Positions 7,852 to 15,517 of a DNA stretch of 24,710 bases are shown one piece after another. Each line of letters starts with the position of its first letter. Within the stretch, counting starts at the first letter, position 1. This stretch comes from Nitrospirota bacterium (lineage in GTDB: Bacteria > Nitrospirota_A > Leptospirillia > Leptospirillales > Leptospirillaceae), in contig JAKAAM010000010.1 of assembly GCA_021802325.1 (NCBI GenBank), forward strand, positions 1-24,710, in the 5' to 3' direction. A program made the translations under genes and the position numbers. The notes beneath the pieces are model-generated. The model saw only the letters and a program-made list of their open reading frames with translations. It was not told where the DNA came from and made no database searches.

Positions 7852-8400
7852 ATGTTGAAGAAATTTCTTGACACCATATTGTTTACTGAAATAGGCCAGG
7901 GCTTGAAGCTGACCCTGCGCCATATGTTCATGAAGAAGGTCACCTCCCAGTATCCGAAAGAGAAGCTTGTCCTGGCCGACGGATATCGTGGATTCATCGC
8001 TCACAGGCGTTACGACGATGGCGTTGAAAGATGTGTCGGCTGTGATCTTTGCGAGGCTATTTGTCCGGCCAAGGCCATTCGTGTGGTTAGCGACATCCAT
8101 CCTGAAGTTCCGGATCGTCGTTATGCCAAGGAGTATACGCTCGATTTTACCCGTTGTATTTTTTGTGGATTTTGTGTTGTTGCATGTCCAGTCAACGCAC
8201 TTTCCATGACAAAGGAGTTTGCCCACTCCTCCTTTACCCGTAACGGCCTCATCTATTCCAAGGAACAGATGCTGGCGCTCGGAGATCGCGCTGGTGCTGA
8301 TTCCGACGCCTACCTCAAGGTTCGCAACATGTGGGAAGCGGAAAATTCTGGAAAAGACGAGGGACATTATCACTTCCCCCCCATCTCACTCGGAGGATAG
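7852..8400 (+). CDS. nuoI: NADH-quinone oxidoreductase subunit I
   Basis: NuoI (TYKY homologue) holds clusters N6a and N6b that hand electrons to N2 in NuoB. Two complete [4Fe-4S] motifs are present: CVGCDLCEAICP from about residue 61 and CIFCGFCVVACP from about residue 102. An amphipathic N-terminal segment (LGQGLKLTLRHMF-like, residues 12-25) fits the region that lies along the membrane. The length of 182 residues is normal. ATG 7852 follows GAGGAG at 7 bp. The nuoJ start lies 4 bp beyond the stop, and its ribosome binding site lies inside the end of this gene, so the two are probably translationally coupled. Confidence 0.96.
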   Translation: MLKKFLDTILFTEIGQGLKLTLRHMFMKKVTSQYPKEKLVLADGYRGFIAHRRYDDGVERCVGCDLCEAICPAKAIRVVSDIHPEVPDRRYAKEYTLDFTRCIFCGFCVVACPVNALSMTKEFAHSSFTRNGLIYSKEQMLALGDRAGADSDAYLKVRNMWEAENSGKDEGHYHFPPISLGG

Positions 8401-8404
8401 CGGC

Positions 8405-8926
8405 TTGATCCAGCAATTGCCTTTTTTTTACTTCGGCGGAATGGCGCTTGTTTGCGCCATTCTCGTCGTTACATCCCGGGTAGCGATCTATTCTGCCATG
8501 GCTCTTCTCGGTATGTTTGTTCATGTTGCAGGACTTTTTATCATCCTTGAAGCCCCCTTTCTCGCCGGGGTCCAGCTCCTCGTCTACGCCGGCGCGATCC
8601 TTGTTCTCTACCTTTTCGTCGTGATGCTTCTAAACCTCCAGGGCGGCGGTGCGACGTCTCTGCAAAAACAAACACCTTGGGCAATTGCTCTCTCTCTTAT
8701 TGCAGTAGGTGAGCTTGGATATCTTCTAGTAAAGACAAATTTTTATCCGAAGCTTCCTGCGATTCCCCACCCGTCCGTTCCGACTCTCGGCAATACCGAG
8801 ACAATCGGCATGGTTCTTTATACGCAATATCTTTTTCCCTTTGAAGTGGCCTCGATCGTTCTTCTTATTGCCCTCGTGGGCGCCATTGTGATGGCCCGAG
8901 GGCGAGGACGGTTTCGTCAGGAGTAA
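8405..8926 (+). CDS. nuoJ: NADH-quinone oxidoreductase subunit J
   Basis: NuoJ (ND6 homologue) is a small membrane subunit beside NuoH and NuoK. Five hydrophobic segments are visible, including the conserved stretch LVYAGAILVLYLFVVMLLN, whose pi-bulge helix takes part in coupling. I chose TTG 8405 because GGAGG (8392-8396) sits 8 bp upstream and the resulting protein of 173 residues matches the family length. The frame runs open further upstream across nuoI, but those codons overlap nuoI and are not NuoJ-like. nuoK follows after 59 bp. Confidence 0.93.
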   Translation: MIQQLPFFYFGGMALVCAILVVTSRVAIYSAMALLGMFVHVAGLFIILEAPFLAGVQLLVYAGAILVLYLFVVMLLNLQGGGATSLQKQTPWAIALSLIAVGELGYLLVKTNFYPKLPAIPHPSVPTLGNTETIGMVLYTQYLFPFEVASIVLLIALVGAIVMARGRGRFRQE

Positions 8927-8985
8927 AGGAGATTCTATTACTCCCCGTTCGATCGACTTAATCGCAAGTCTATCCTGGAGTGTCG

Positions 8986-9288
8986 ATGGTTCCTTTGTCG
9001 TGGTATGTCGCTCTGTCCGCAATGATGTTCGTGACGGGCCTTGTCGGAGTCCTAATCCGGCGAAATATTGTGGTCGTTCTTCTCTGCATTGAAATCATGC
9101 TCAATGCCGTGAATATTAATTTCGTTGCCTTTAGCGACTACCTGCATCTGATCGACGGACAGATCTTCGTCTTTTTCGTGATCACCGTTGCTGCGGCCGA
9201 AGTTGCAATTGGACTAGGGATCATCATTTCCCTCTTCCGTTTGCGAGAGTCGGTTAACATGGATGACTACAACCTGCTGAAGCTCTGA
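8986..9288 (+). CDS. nuoK: NADH-quinone oxidoreductase subunit K
   Basis: NuoK (ND4L homologue) is a three-helix membrane subunit with buried acidic residues needed for proton pumping. Visible features are the three hydrophobic segments, the conserved LLCIEIMLNAVNINFV segment with its Glu, and FFVITVAAAEVAIGLGI with the second buried Glu. The ATG at 8986 gives 100 residues, the typical length, and has TGGAG about 5 bp upstream; a GTG at 8980 is in frame but overlaps that site. nuoL follows after 22 bp. Confidence 0.94.
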   Translation: MVPLSWYVALSAMMFVTGLVGVLIRRNIVVVLLCIEIMLNAVNINFVAFSDYLHLIDGQIFVFFVITVAAAEVAIGLGIIISLFRLRESVNMDDYNLLKL

Positions 9289-9310
9289 TCTGCCGAGGGA
9301 GTTCCTGTAA

Positions 9311-11242
9311 ATGATGCCGATTCTTCTGATTCCGCTTCTGCCCCTTCTTGGATTCCTGATCGTGGGAATCTTTTGGCCCTTCTTCAAGGGCAAAGGCCAC
9401 TTTGTGGCCCTTCCCCTGGTCACCATCTCTTGGGCCATTGCCACGGTAGAATTCTTCAAGAGCTTTTCAGCCCCTCCGAGTCTCACTCTTGTCTACGACT
9501 GGATCCGTTCCGGACACCTCGATGTGGGAATCTCTCTTCAGTATGATCACCTTGCCGCTGTCATGCTTTTCATGGTGACGACCGTCGCGATGCTGGTCCA
9601 TCTTTATACCGTTGGCTACATGCATGGTGACTCGGGATATGACCGCTTTTTTGCCTACATCTCATTGTTTACCTTCTCGATGATCATGCTGGTCCTTTCC
9701 GACAATCTCGTGGAAATGTTCATCTTCTGGGAAGCGGTTGGTCTTTGTTCCTATCTTCTTATTGTTCACTGGTATGAGCGCCGACCTTCATGGCTTGCCG
9801 CCAACAAGGCCTTTATCATGAATCGTGTCGGAGACTTCGGATTCCTTTTGGGAATTTTTCTCGCCTATACAGTCTTTGGCTCTGTTCGTTTCGCCGAGAT
9901 ATTTCCCGCCATCGGATCACATCTCCATCAATCGGTCAATCTCGCGGCCGTCTTTCACGGAAGCTGGAATGTTCCGGTGCTTGATGTCATCGCCCTTTTG
10001 CTCTTCCTTGGAGCTGTCGGCAAGTCGGCCCAGATTCCACTTCATCCATGGCTGCCCGATGCCATGGAGGGTCCAACCCCCATTTCCGCCCTTATCCATG
10101 CGGCAACGATGGTCACCGCCGGCGTCTTTATGATTGCCCGGATGAACCCCCTTTATAATGCGGCTCCCTTTGCACTCCATGTTGTTGCCTGGACCGGGGC
10201 GATCACAGCAATAGTGGCGGCAACGATTGCGCTAACCCAGCCGGATATCAAGAAGATTGTGGCCTATTCGACCATGAGTCAGCTCGGGTACATGGTCATG
10301 ATCTGTGGTCTTGGTGGTTATGGTGCTGGTATCTTCCACCTCCTCACCCACGGCGCCTTCAAGGCCCTTCTATTCCTGGGAGCAGGCTCTGTCATTCACT
10401 CATTGTCCGGAGAGCAGGACGTCTTTCGGATGGGAGGTCTTCGAAAGTATGTCGGGCTGACATTTGCCACCATGCTGATTGGCTCTTTGGCACTCTCCGG
10501 AATCCCCCCATTCGCGGGCTATTACAGCAAGGATCTCATCCTTGTAACGGCTTATCAGCAGGGTCCGCTTGGCCAAATGCTCTGGCTTATCGGTGTCTTA
10601 ACCGCCGTCCTGACCGCCTTTTACAGCTTCAGGCTTCTCTTTCTTGTCTTCGGTGGAAAGGAGCGATTCCACTCCGAGAGCCAAGGACATGCGGTTCATC
10701 CCCATGAGAGCCCACTCACCATGACGATCCCTCTGTTGGTCCTTTCCATTGCCACTGTTTTTGCAGGATGGGCCGGAGAGCACTATGGTATTCTCCAATA
10801 CCTTGCTCAGGAGCTTCCTCTTCCCCATGTCCACGAGGGAGAGGGCGGTTTTTCTGAAAATGCCCTCAAGGGCCTTTCTGTGGCCGGGGCCCTTTTTGGG
10901 ATTCTCATTGCCTGGGCCCTCTATGGAAAAGAGTCGTCCATCCCTGCGGCCCTCGCCAGGAATCTTTCATTCTTTTACAAGGTATCCTTGCACAAGTGGT
11001 ACTTTGACGAATTTTATGATGCGGTTTTTGTTCGTCCCTCCTTTGCTATCGGACGCCTTTTCTGGCAGGAGGTGGACAAGGGTGTGATTGATGGGGTTGT
11101 CAATGGCGTGGCACACTTTTTCCGCAACAGCGGGGGCGGTCTGCGACGTCTTCAATCCGGCCAGATTCAGAACTATGCCATGGCCATGGCTATTGGTGCC
11201 TTTGGTCTCGTGGCTTTCTATCTCTTTTTTAATAGACTCTAG
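9311..11242 (+). CDS. nuoL: NADH-quinone oxidoreductase subunit L
   Basis: NuoL (ND5 homologue) is the distal antiporter-like proton-pumping subunit. Family features include FIFWEAVGLCSYLLI with the key Glu, HPWLPDAMEGPTPISALIHA, the lysine-bearing TQPDIKKIVAYSTMSQLGYM, and HLLTHGAFKALLFLGAGS. The last 200 residues hold the region that becomes the long lateral helix, ending in a final membrane segment. The length of 643 residues is close to the usual 610-650. The start is ATG 9311 (a second ATG follows at 9314) behind GAGGGA. A 102-bp gap with hairpins follows before nuoM. Confidence 0.96.
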   Translation: MMPILLIPLLPLLGFLIVGIFWPFFKGKGHFVALPLVTISWAIATVEFFKSFSAPPSLTLVYDWIRSGHLDVGISLQYDHLAAVMLFMVTTVAMLVHLYTVGYMHGDSGYDRFFAYISLFTFSMIMLVLSDNLVEMFIFWEAVGLCSYLLIVHWYERRPSWLAANKAFIMNRVGDFGFLLGIFLAYTVFGSVRFAEIFPAIGSHLHQSVNLAAVFHGSWNVPVLDVIALLLFLGAVGKSAQIPLHPWLPDAMEGPTPISALIHAATMVTAGVFMIARMNPLYNAAPFALHVVAWTGAITAIVAATIALTQPDIKKIVAYSTMSQLGYMVMICGLGGYGAGIFHLLTHGAFKALLFLGAGSVIHSLSGEQDVFRMGGLRKYVGLTFATMLIGSLALSGIPPFAGYYSKDLILVTAYQQGPLGQMLWLIGVLTAVLTAFYSFRLLFLVFGGKERFHSESQGHAVHPHESPLTMTIPLLVLSIATVFAGWAGEHYGILQYLAQELPLPHVHEGEGGFSENALKGLSVAGALFGILIAWALYGKESSIPAALARNLSFFYKVSLHKWYFDEFYDAVFVRPSFAIGRLFWQEVDKGVIDGVVNGVAHFFRNSGGGLRRLQSGQIQNYAMAMAIGAFGLVAFYLFFNRL

Positions 11243-11271
11243 CTTTTGACCTTAAGATAAGTCGCATTAGA

Positions 11272-11314
11272 GGGAATGACTGTGTTCCCGGTCGTCCGGG
11301 GGCTGCCCCTTTTT
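11272..11314 (+). terminator. Possible weak intra-operon terminator between nuoL and nuoM
   Basis: A hairpin GGGAA-N8-TTCCC (11272-11289) is followed by a short G/C stem, GGGG-gctg-CCCC (11298-11309), and then TTTTTCTT. The second stem plus T-run has the form of a rho-independent terminator, but a 4-bp stem is weak. Because nuoM and nuoN lie downstream in the same direction, it would act as an attenuator rather than an operon end. Confidence 0.35.
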
Positions 11315-11344
11315 CTTGAACAACATCGAAGAGGATGATGCCTG

Positions 11345-12847
11345 ATGACTTTTTTGTCCGTGCCTATTTTGACCTTCCTGATCTTCTTTCCGGTGGTCGC
11401 CTCCCTTCTTATCCTTCCGTTTTATAAAAAGCCTGGCACGGAAGGCGTGGTCAAGTGGACGGCACTGGGAATCACGGTCATCGAGTTTCTTGTTTCCCTA
11501 TCCCTTCTGATCGGAAACAATCCTCATCTCTACCAGATGCAGTTTGTCGAGAACCATTTGTGGATTCCATTCGGGAACATTCACTATGCCTTGGGAATCG
11601 ATGGAATCAGCCTTGTCCTCGTCCTCATGACAACCTTTCTGATGCCGATGACAATTCTCACCTCCTGGGTGGGTATCTCCAAGAATCTCCCCCTTTTCAT
11701 GATCAATCTCCTTGTCCTTGAAGGGGCGATGATCGGAGTCTTCTGCGCAACCGACTTCGTTCTCTTCTATGTCTTTTGGGAAGCCATGCTTATCCCCATG
11801 TACCTGATCATTGGTGTCTGGGGGGGGCCGAACCGAATTTATGCCGCCATCAAGTTCTTTCTCTACACCCTTGCTGGATCATTGCTCCTTCTTGTCGCCA
11901 TCATTGCCCTTTACTTTGTCGGGGGGCACACCTTCGACATTGCTCGCCTTTCAGGACAACACTATGGCATGAGTTTCCAGATCCTGGCTTTCCTCGCGAT
12001 GTTCGTTGCTTTTGCTGTCAAGATCCCCATGTTTCCTTTTCATACATGGCTGCCGGATGCTCACGTGGAGGCTCCGACAGCCGGCTCTGTCATCCTTGCC
12101 TCGATCATGCTTAAGATGGGGGCCTACGGATTCCTTCGCTTTTCTCTGCCGATGTTTCCTGATGCCTCGCATTTTTTTGCTCCCATGATCCTCACGCTTT
12201 CTGTTATCGCCATTATCTGGGGAGCCTTTATGGCCCTCGCGCAGGAAGACATGAAGAAGCTCATCGCCTATTCATCGGTGAGCCATATGGGAGTGGTGAC
12301 CCTTGGTATTTTTGTGGCCAATACGCAGGGTATTGAAGGGGCTCTCATGCAGATGCTCAACCATGGCATTACCACCGGAGCGCTCTTTCTCTGCATCGGA
12401 GTCCTTTATGACCGCTCCCACTCCCGTCAGCTCTCCGAGTACGGGGGATTGGCAAAGCAGATGCCTGTTTACTCCACTCTTTTGGTGATCTTTGCCCTTT
12501 CTTCCCTGGCCCTTCCCGGGACAAACTCCTTTGTGGGAGAGTTTCTTGTCCTCATTGGCTCTTTTAAGACCCATGCAGTGGTCTCCTCTCTGGCGACGAC
12601 CGGGGTTATTCTCTCGGCCATGTATTTGCTGTACCTCCTTTCCCGGGTTGTTTGGGGAGTCTATACCCCCAAAAGCTACGCCATGCCGGATCTCCGTGCC
12701 TATGAGTGGGGATCTCTTATTCCCCTGGTTGTCATGGTGATCGTTATTGGAATTCTTCCAAACCCGGTACTTTCTCTGTTTCATCAAAGTGTTGCCCATC
12801 TGGTGGGGCAGATGCAGCCCGCCCCCCTCGCATTGCTTCACAATTAG
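11345..12847 (+). CDS. nuoM: NADH-quinone oxidoreductase subunit M
   Basis: NuoM (ND4 homologue) is the central antiporter-like proton-pumping subunit. The sequence shows FYVFWEAMLIPMYLIIGVWG with the conserved Glu, FPFHTWLPDAHVEAPTAGS, the lysine of AQEDMKKLIAYSSVSHMG, and the MLNHGITTGALFLCIGVLYD helix. About fourteen hydrophobic segments are present and 500 residues is the normal length. ATG 11345 is preceded by GAAGAGGATGATG. nuoN begins 51 bp later. Confidence 0.96.
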   Translation: MTFLSVPILTFLIFFPVVASLLILPFYKKPGTEGVVKWTALGITVIEFLVSLSLLIGNNPHLYQMQFVENHLWIPFGNIHYALGIDGISLVLVLMTTFLMPMTILTSWVGISKNLPLFMINLLVLEGAMIGVFCATDFVLFYVFWEAMLIPMYLIIGVWGGPNRIYAAIKFFLYTLAGSLLLLVAIIALYFVGGHTFDIARLSGQHYGMSFQILAFLAMFVAFAVKIPMFPFHTWLPDAHVEAPTAGSVILASIMLKMGAYGFLRFSLPMFPDASHFFAPMILTLSVIAIIWGAFMALAQEDMKKLIAYSSVSHMGVVTLGIFVANTQGIEGALMQMLNHGITTGALFLCIGVLYDRSHSRQLSEYGGLAKQMPVYSTLLVIFALSSLALPGTNSFVGEFLVLIGSFKTHAVVSSLATTGVILSAMYLLYLLSRVVWGVYTPKSYAMPDLRAYEWGSLIPLVVMVIVIGILPNPVLSLFHQSVAHLVGQMQPAPLALLHN

Positions 12848-12898
12848 TCGCTGACGGGTCTTTTCTCAGTTATTCAACCGTTTGAAGGAGCTTTTTTG

Positions 12899-14344
12899 AT
12901 GAACTTCTCCCCGGTCAACATCATGGGAACGATGCCAGAGATCTATCTGACGGTCCTAGGGTGCCTCCTCTTTTTGATGGAGCCCTTTGTTCCTGCCAAA
13001 AAGCGCTCCCTTCTCGGGGTTTTTGCCATCTTCTCTCTTGTTTTTGCCATGATTGCCACCTTTGGCCTAAACGGAAAGGGATTACCTCTTTATCAGGGCC
13101 TCTATATCGTCGATCCCTTTTCAAACTTCTTCAAGACGGTGATTTACCTGGGAACGATCATCACGATCCTTTTCTCCCTTCCCTACCTTGAAAAGGAAGA
13201 GATCCATCTTGGTGAGTATTACGGCTTTCTTCTTTTTGCTGCCGTCGGGATGATGATCATGGTGTCGGCGGGAGATCTCATCACCCTCTTTTTGGGAATT
13301 GAGCTCATGTCACTTTGTCTTTATGTTTTGGTTGGGCTCAAAAGAAATTCCAATCGTTCCGTGGAGGCCTCCTTTAAATATTTTCTCCTGGGGGCCTTTG
13401 CCGCAGCAATTTTCCTTTATGGGATCTCTCTTCTCTATGGGGCATCAGGAACCGAAACCCTGAGCGGTCTCGCCCAGTTTGTAGCCAACCCCGGGGCTCT
13501 TCGTCCGATGGTTCTGGCCGGAATGATTCTGACGATGGTGGGATTTGCCTTCAAGGTTTCAGCGGCGCCTTTTCACATGTGGACTCCCGATGTCTACGAA
13601 GGGGCTCCGACCGTTGTCACCGGCTTCATGGCATCGGTGGGCAAGGTCGCGGCGTTCGGCGTCTTTCTTCGGGTTTTTTGGGTGGCCTTTTCTGCCAATC
13701 GTGACCACTGGTCCCTGCTGATCATCACAGCGGCAATTCTCTCCATGATTGTCGGTAATATCGTGGCGTTGGTCCAGACCAACATCAAGAGAATGCTGGC
13801 CTATTCGTCCATTGGCCATGCGGGCTATGCCGTCATCGCCCTCCTCAATCCAAGCCGGGACAGCCTCTTTGCCTTGATGTTCTATATGTTCGCCTATCTT
13901 TTCATGACCCTCGGGGCCTTTGGTATCATCCTGATCCTCCGGCGCAAGGGGATCGAGGCCGAGGAGATTTCAGACTTTGTCGGACTCAACAAAAAGAATC
14001 CTATGGCCGCATTCCTGATGTTGATCTTTATGTTTTCTCTGGCCGGCATTCCCCCATTCGGTGGCTTCCTGGCAAAGTTTTATGTCTTTATGGCTGCTGT
14101 TCATGCAGGATACACCTGGCTGGCAGTCGTCGGTGTTCTCCTGAGTGCCGTTGGTGCCTATTACTATATTCGGGTGGTCATGGCGATGTACATGAAGGAT
14201 CCTGTGGAGCCCGTCGAGTTTATGCCCAATCGCATGGAAGGAATGGCTCTTTTTGTTACGGCGGGGATGACGGTCCTTCTCGGGGTTTTTCCTCTTCCCT
14301 TCGTTCACTATATTGAGACTTCTCTCGCGATTCTCGTTCCCTGA
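12899..14344 (+). CDS. nuoN: NADH-quinone oxidoreductase subunit N
   Basis: NuoN (ND2 homologue) is the proximal antiporter-like proton-pumping subunit and the last gene of this operon. Key segments are LFLGIELMSLCLYVLVGLKR with the conserved Glu, APFHMWTPDVYEGAPTVVTG, the lysine of VQTNIKRMLAYSSIGHAGY, and the late helix FSLAGIPPFGGFLAKFYVF. The length of 481 residues is typical. I chose ATG 12899, which follows AAGGAG at 8 bp; an in-frame TTG sits one codon earlier. The stop is followed by an 86-bp gap with an inverted repeat and a new promoter-like -10 box, so the nuo transcript probably ends or weakens here. Confidence 0.96.
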   Translation: MNFSPVNIMGTMPEIYLTVLGCLLFLMEPFVPAKKRSLLGVFAIFSLVFAMIATFGLNGKGLPLYQGLYIVDPFSNFFKTVIYLGTIITILFSLPYLEKEEIHLGEYYGFLLFAAVGMMIMVSAGDLITLFLGIELMSLCLYVLVGLKRNSNRSVEASFKYFLLGAFAAAIFLYGISLLYGASGTETLSGLAQFVANPGALRPMVLAGMILTMVGFAFKVSAAPFHMWTPDVYEGAPTVVTGFMASVGKVAAFGVFLRVFWVAFSANRDHWSLLIITAAILSMIVGNIVALVQTNIKRMLAYSSIGHAGYAVIALLNPSRDSLFALMFYMFAYLFMTLGAFGIILILRRKGIEAEEISDFVGLNKKNPMAAFLMLIFMFSLAGIPPFGGFLAKFYVFMAAVHAGYTWLAVVGVLLSAVGAYYYIRVVMAMYMKDPVEPVEFMPNRMEGMALFVTAGMTVLLGVFPLPFVHYIETSLAILVP

Positions 14345-14358
14345 GGAAAATCCGGAGA

Positions 14359-14395
14359 CCGATTTTTCTCTATCGAGAGTCAATCGGTGTATACT
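14359..14395 (+). promoter_or_regulatory. Inverted repeat and -10 box ahead of tatA
   Basis: CCGATT (14359-14364) and AATCGG (14382-14387) form a perfect 6-bp outer arm around an inner CTCT-atcg-AGAG stem. Two bases further is TATACT (14390-14395), a good -10 hexamer for tatA. The -35 is poor. The repeat would overlap the polymerase site, so it may be an operator; alternatively it ends the nuo transcript, although no T-run follows. Confidence 0.4.
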
Positions 14396-14430
14396 GAAGG
14401 AAACAGGGTTTTCCGAGGGGAGGTTTTCTT

Positions 14431-14619
14431 ATGTTGACAGGCCTTTTTGAACCGATCCATCTGATTGTTATCCTCCTTATTGTCATGCTGGTCTTCGGGG
14501 CTAAGAAGCTTCCGGAAATTGGCTCCGGCATGGGGAAGGCTATTTCTAATTTCAAGCGATCCATCAAAGACAATCCGGATCCTCCGGAACCGGATGACAA
14601 GCTCGAGTCAAAAAAGTAG
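14431..14619 (+). CDS. tatA: Sec-independent protein translocase subunit TatA
   Basis: TatA forms the pore-like component of the twin-arginine pathway, which exports folded, often cofactor-bearing proteins. The 62-residue protein has the expected parts: a short N-terminal region, one membrane helix (residues about 10-23, [14 protein letters not shown]), the [17 protein letters not shown] hinge and amphipathic helix, and a charged, proline-containing tail. The size and FG-x-KKLPE motif are diagnostic for the TatA/E family; TatB is usually longer. ATG 14431 follows GGAGG at 7 bp. No tatC lies in the window. Confidence 0.93.
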   Translation: MLTGLFEPIHLIVILLIVMLVFGAKKLPEIGSGMGKAISNFKRSIKDNPDPPEPDDKLESKK

Positions 14620-14629
14620 GGGATCGGGA

Positions 14630-15073
14630 GTGTCCTATTCCCGGAAAAAGATCTGGGGTCTCCTTTTAGTCGGTCTTCTTTCGGAGGCGGTCGGCTTCGT
14701 TCTGATAAAAAGAGGGTTGTCAGAAGTTCCTGCATTTTCCGGCCACTCCCTGCAATCCCTTTCCTTCCTCCTCCCTGTCATCACGTCCCCGCAGGTTCTT
14801 ATCGGCACTGCCTTTGAGGCCCTCCACTTTGGTGTTCTCATGGAGCTACTGTCGGTCTCCGATGTCTCCTATATTATTCCTCTGACCTCCATTGGCTACG
14901 TTCTCACGCCTCTTTCGGCCCTCTTTTTTCTTCAGGAGAAGATTCCTACTCTTCGGTGGATCGGGATTTTCCTTGTGTGCACAGGGGTAGCTGCGGTCTC
15001 TCTCTCAGATAGGTCCGGAAAGGACCACTCTGCCGCTTCGCGATCTCACATGGATGCAGCCTCCTCTTCTTGA
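14630..15073 (+). CDS. Short EamA/DMT-superfamily membrane protein
   Basis: A 147-residue membrane protein with four predicted hydrophobic segments resembling one half of an EamA transporter. The last segment, LRWIGIFLVCTGVAAVSL preceded by FLQEKIP, matches the drug/metabolite-transporter pattern, as does the segment ending in IPLTSIGYVLTPLSALFF. Half-size members act as dimers, for example small multidrug exporters and the ArnE/ArnF flippase pair; the substrate here cannot be read from the sequence. The chosen start is GTG 14630, 10 bp after tatA, with TAGGGG about 7 bp upstream. The frame is open further upstream but overlaps tatA. The pair is probably cotranscribed. The serine- and histidine-rich tail after residue 128 looks unstructured. 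Confidence 0.8.
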   Translation: MSYSRKKIWGLLLVGLLSEAVGFVLIKRGLSEVPAFSGHSLQSLSFLLPVITSPQVLIGTAFEALHFGVLMELLSVSDVSYIIPLTSIGYVLTPLSALFFLQEKIPTLRWIGIFLVCTGVAAVSLSDRSGKDHSAASRSHMDAASSS

Positions 15074-15098
15074 CCCAGCCATATCAATCGGCTATCCT
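15070..15098 (+). promoter_or_regulatory. Predicted promoter of the tRNA-Arg gene
   Basis: TTGACC (15070-15075) and TATCCT (15093-15098) are separated by exactly 17 bp. Transcription would begin near 15105, about 23 bp before the tRNA. The -35 box overlaps the stop codon of the preceding gene. Confidence 0.5.
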
Positions 15099-15127
15099 TC
15101 TAAGGTTGAATTTTTCCTTCCTCCTAT

Positions 15128-15205
15128 GCGCCTGTAGCTCAGTCCGGATAGAGCATCGGATTCCGGTTCCGAGTGTCGGGAGTTCAAATCTCTCCAGGCG
15201 CGCCA
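15128..15205 (+). tRNA. tRNA-Arg, anticodon CCG
   Basis: The cloverleaf can be drawn by hand. The acceptor stem GCGCCTG pairs with CAGGCGC. The D arm is GCTC...GAGC. The anticodon stem TCGGA/TCCGA encloses the loop TTCCGGT, whose positions 34-36 are CCG and read the arginine codon CGG. The T arm GGGAG/CTCTC holds TTCAAAT with one G-U pair. The discriminator is G and the CCA end is encoded in the DNA. Total length 78 nt. Confidence 0.95.
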
Positions 15206-15517
15206 TATTTTCCCTTGCTGAAATGAATTTTTAATTTTCCTTCCCAAAACTTAACCTGGTGGCGACCCCTACAAGGTGATTTTAGGCAGGGACTTCCTGA
15301 CCAATCTCCTTCTCCCCACGTCATTATGATGCCACTCGCTCTCCTTTTGTCCTGACCGGTTTTGCCATGCAGACAAAAGCTCTTTTCTTTTTTTGACTTT
15401 CAGGGCTTGTTTTTAATATCCACCACCGGTTGGATGTGTATGGCCCTCCTCCCGTTGTGGAGTTGTGTCCGGTAAGTTCTGTGTTTCCGGGGACCTCCAG
15501 AGATTCTCTGCCGGTCA
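15206..15517. other. 312-bp non-coding gap after tRNA-Arg
   Basis: I see no convincing gene here. The left part is A/T-rich with several T-runs just after the tRNA. At 15257-15272 the minus strand reads GTAGGGGTCGCCACCA, which looks like the 3' end of a tRNA ending in CCA, but no T loop or other tRNA parts precede it. At 15498-15510 a 13-bp palindrome, CAGAGATTCTCTG, lies 8 bp beyond the stop of the minus-strand signalling gene. No T-run follows it on that strand, so it is not a standard terminator. Confidence 0.5.
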
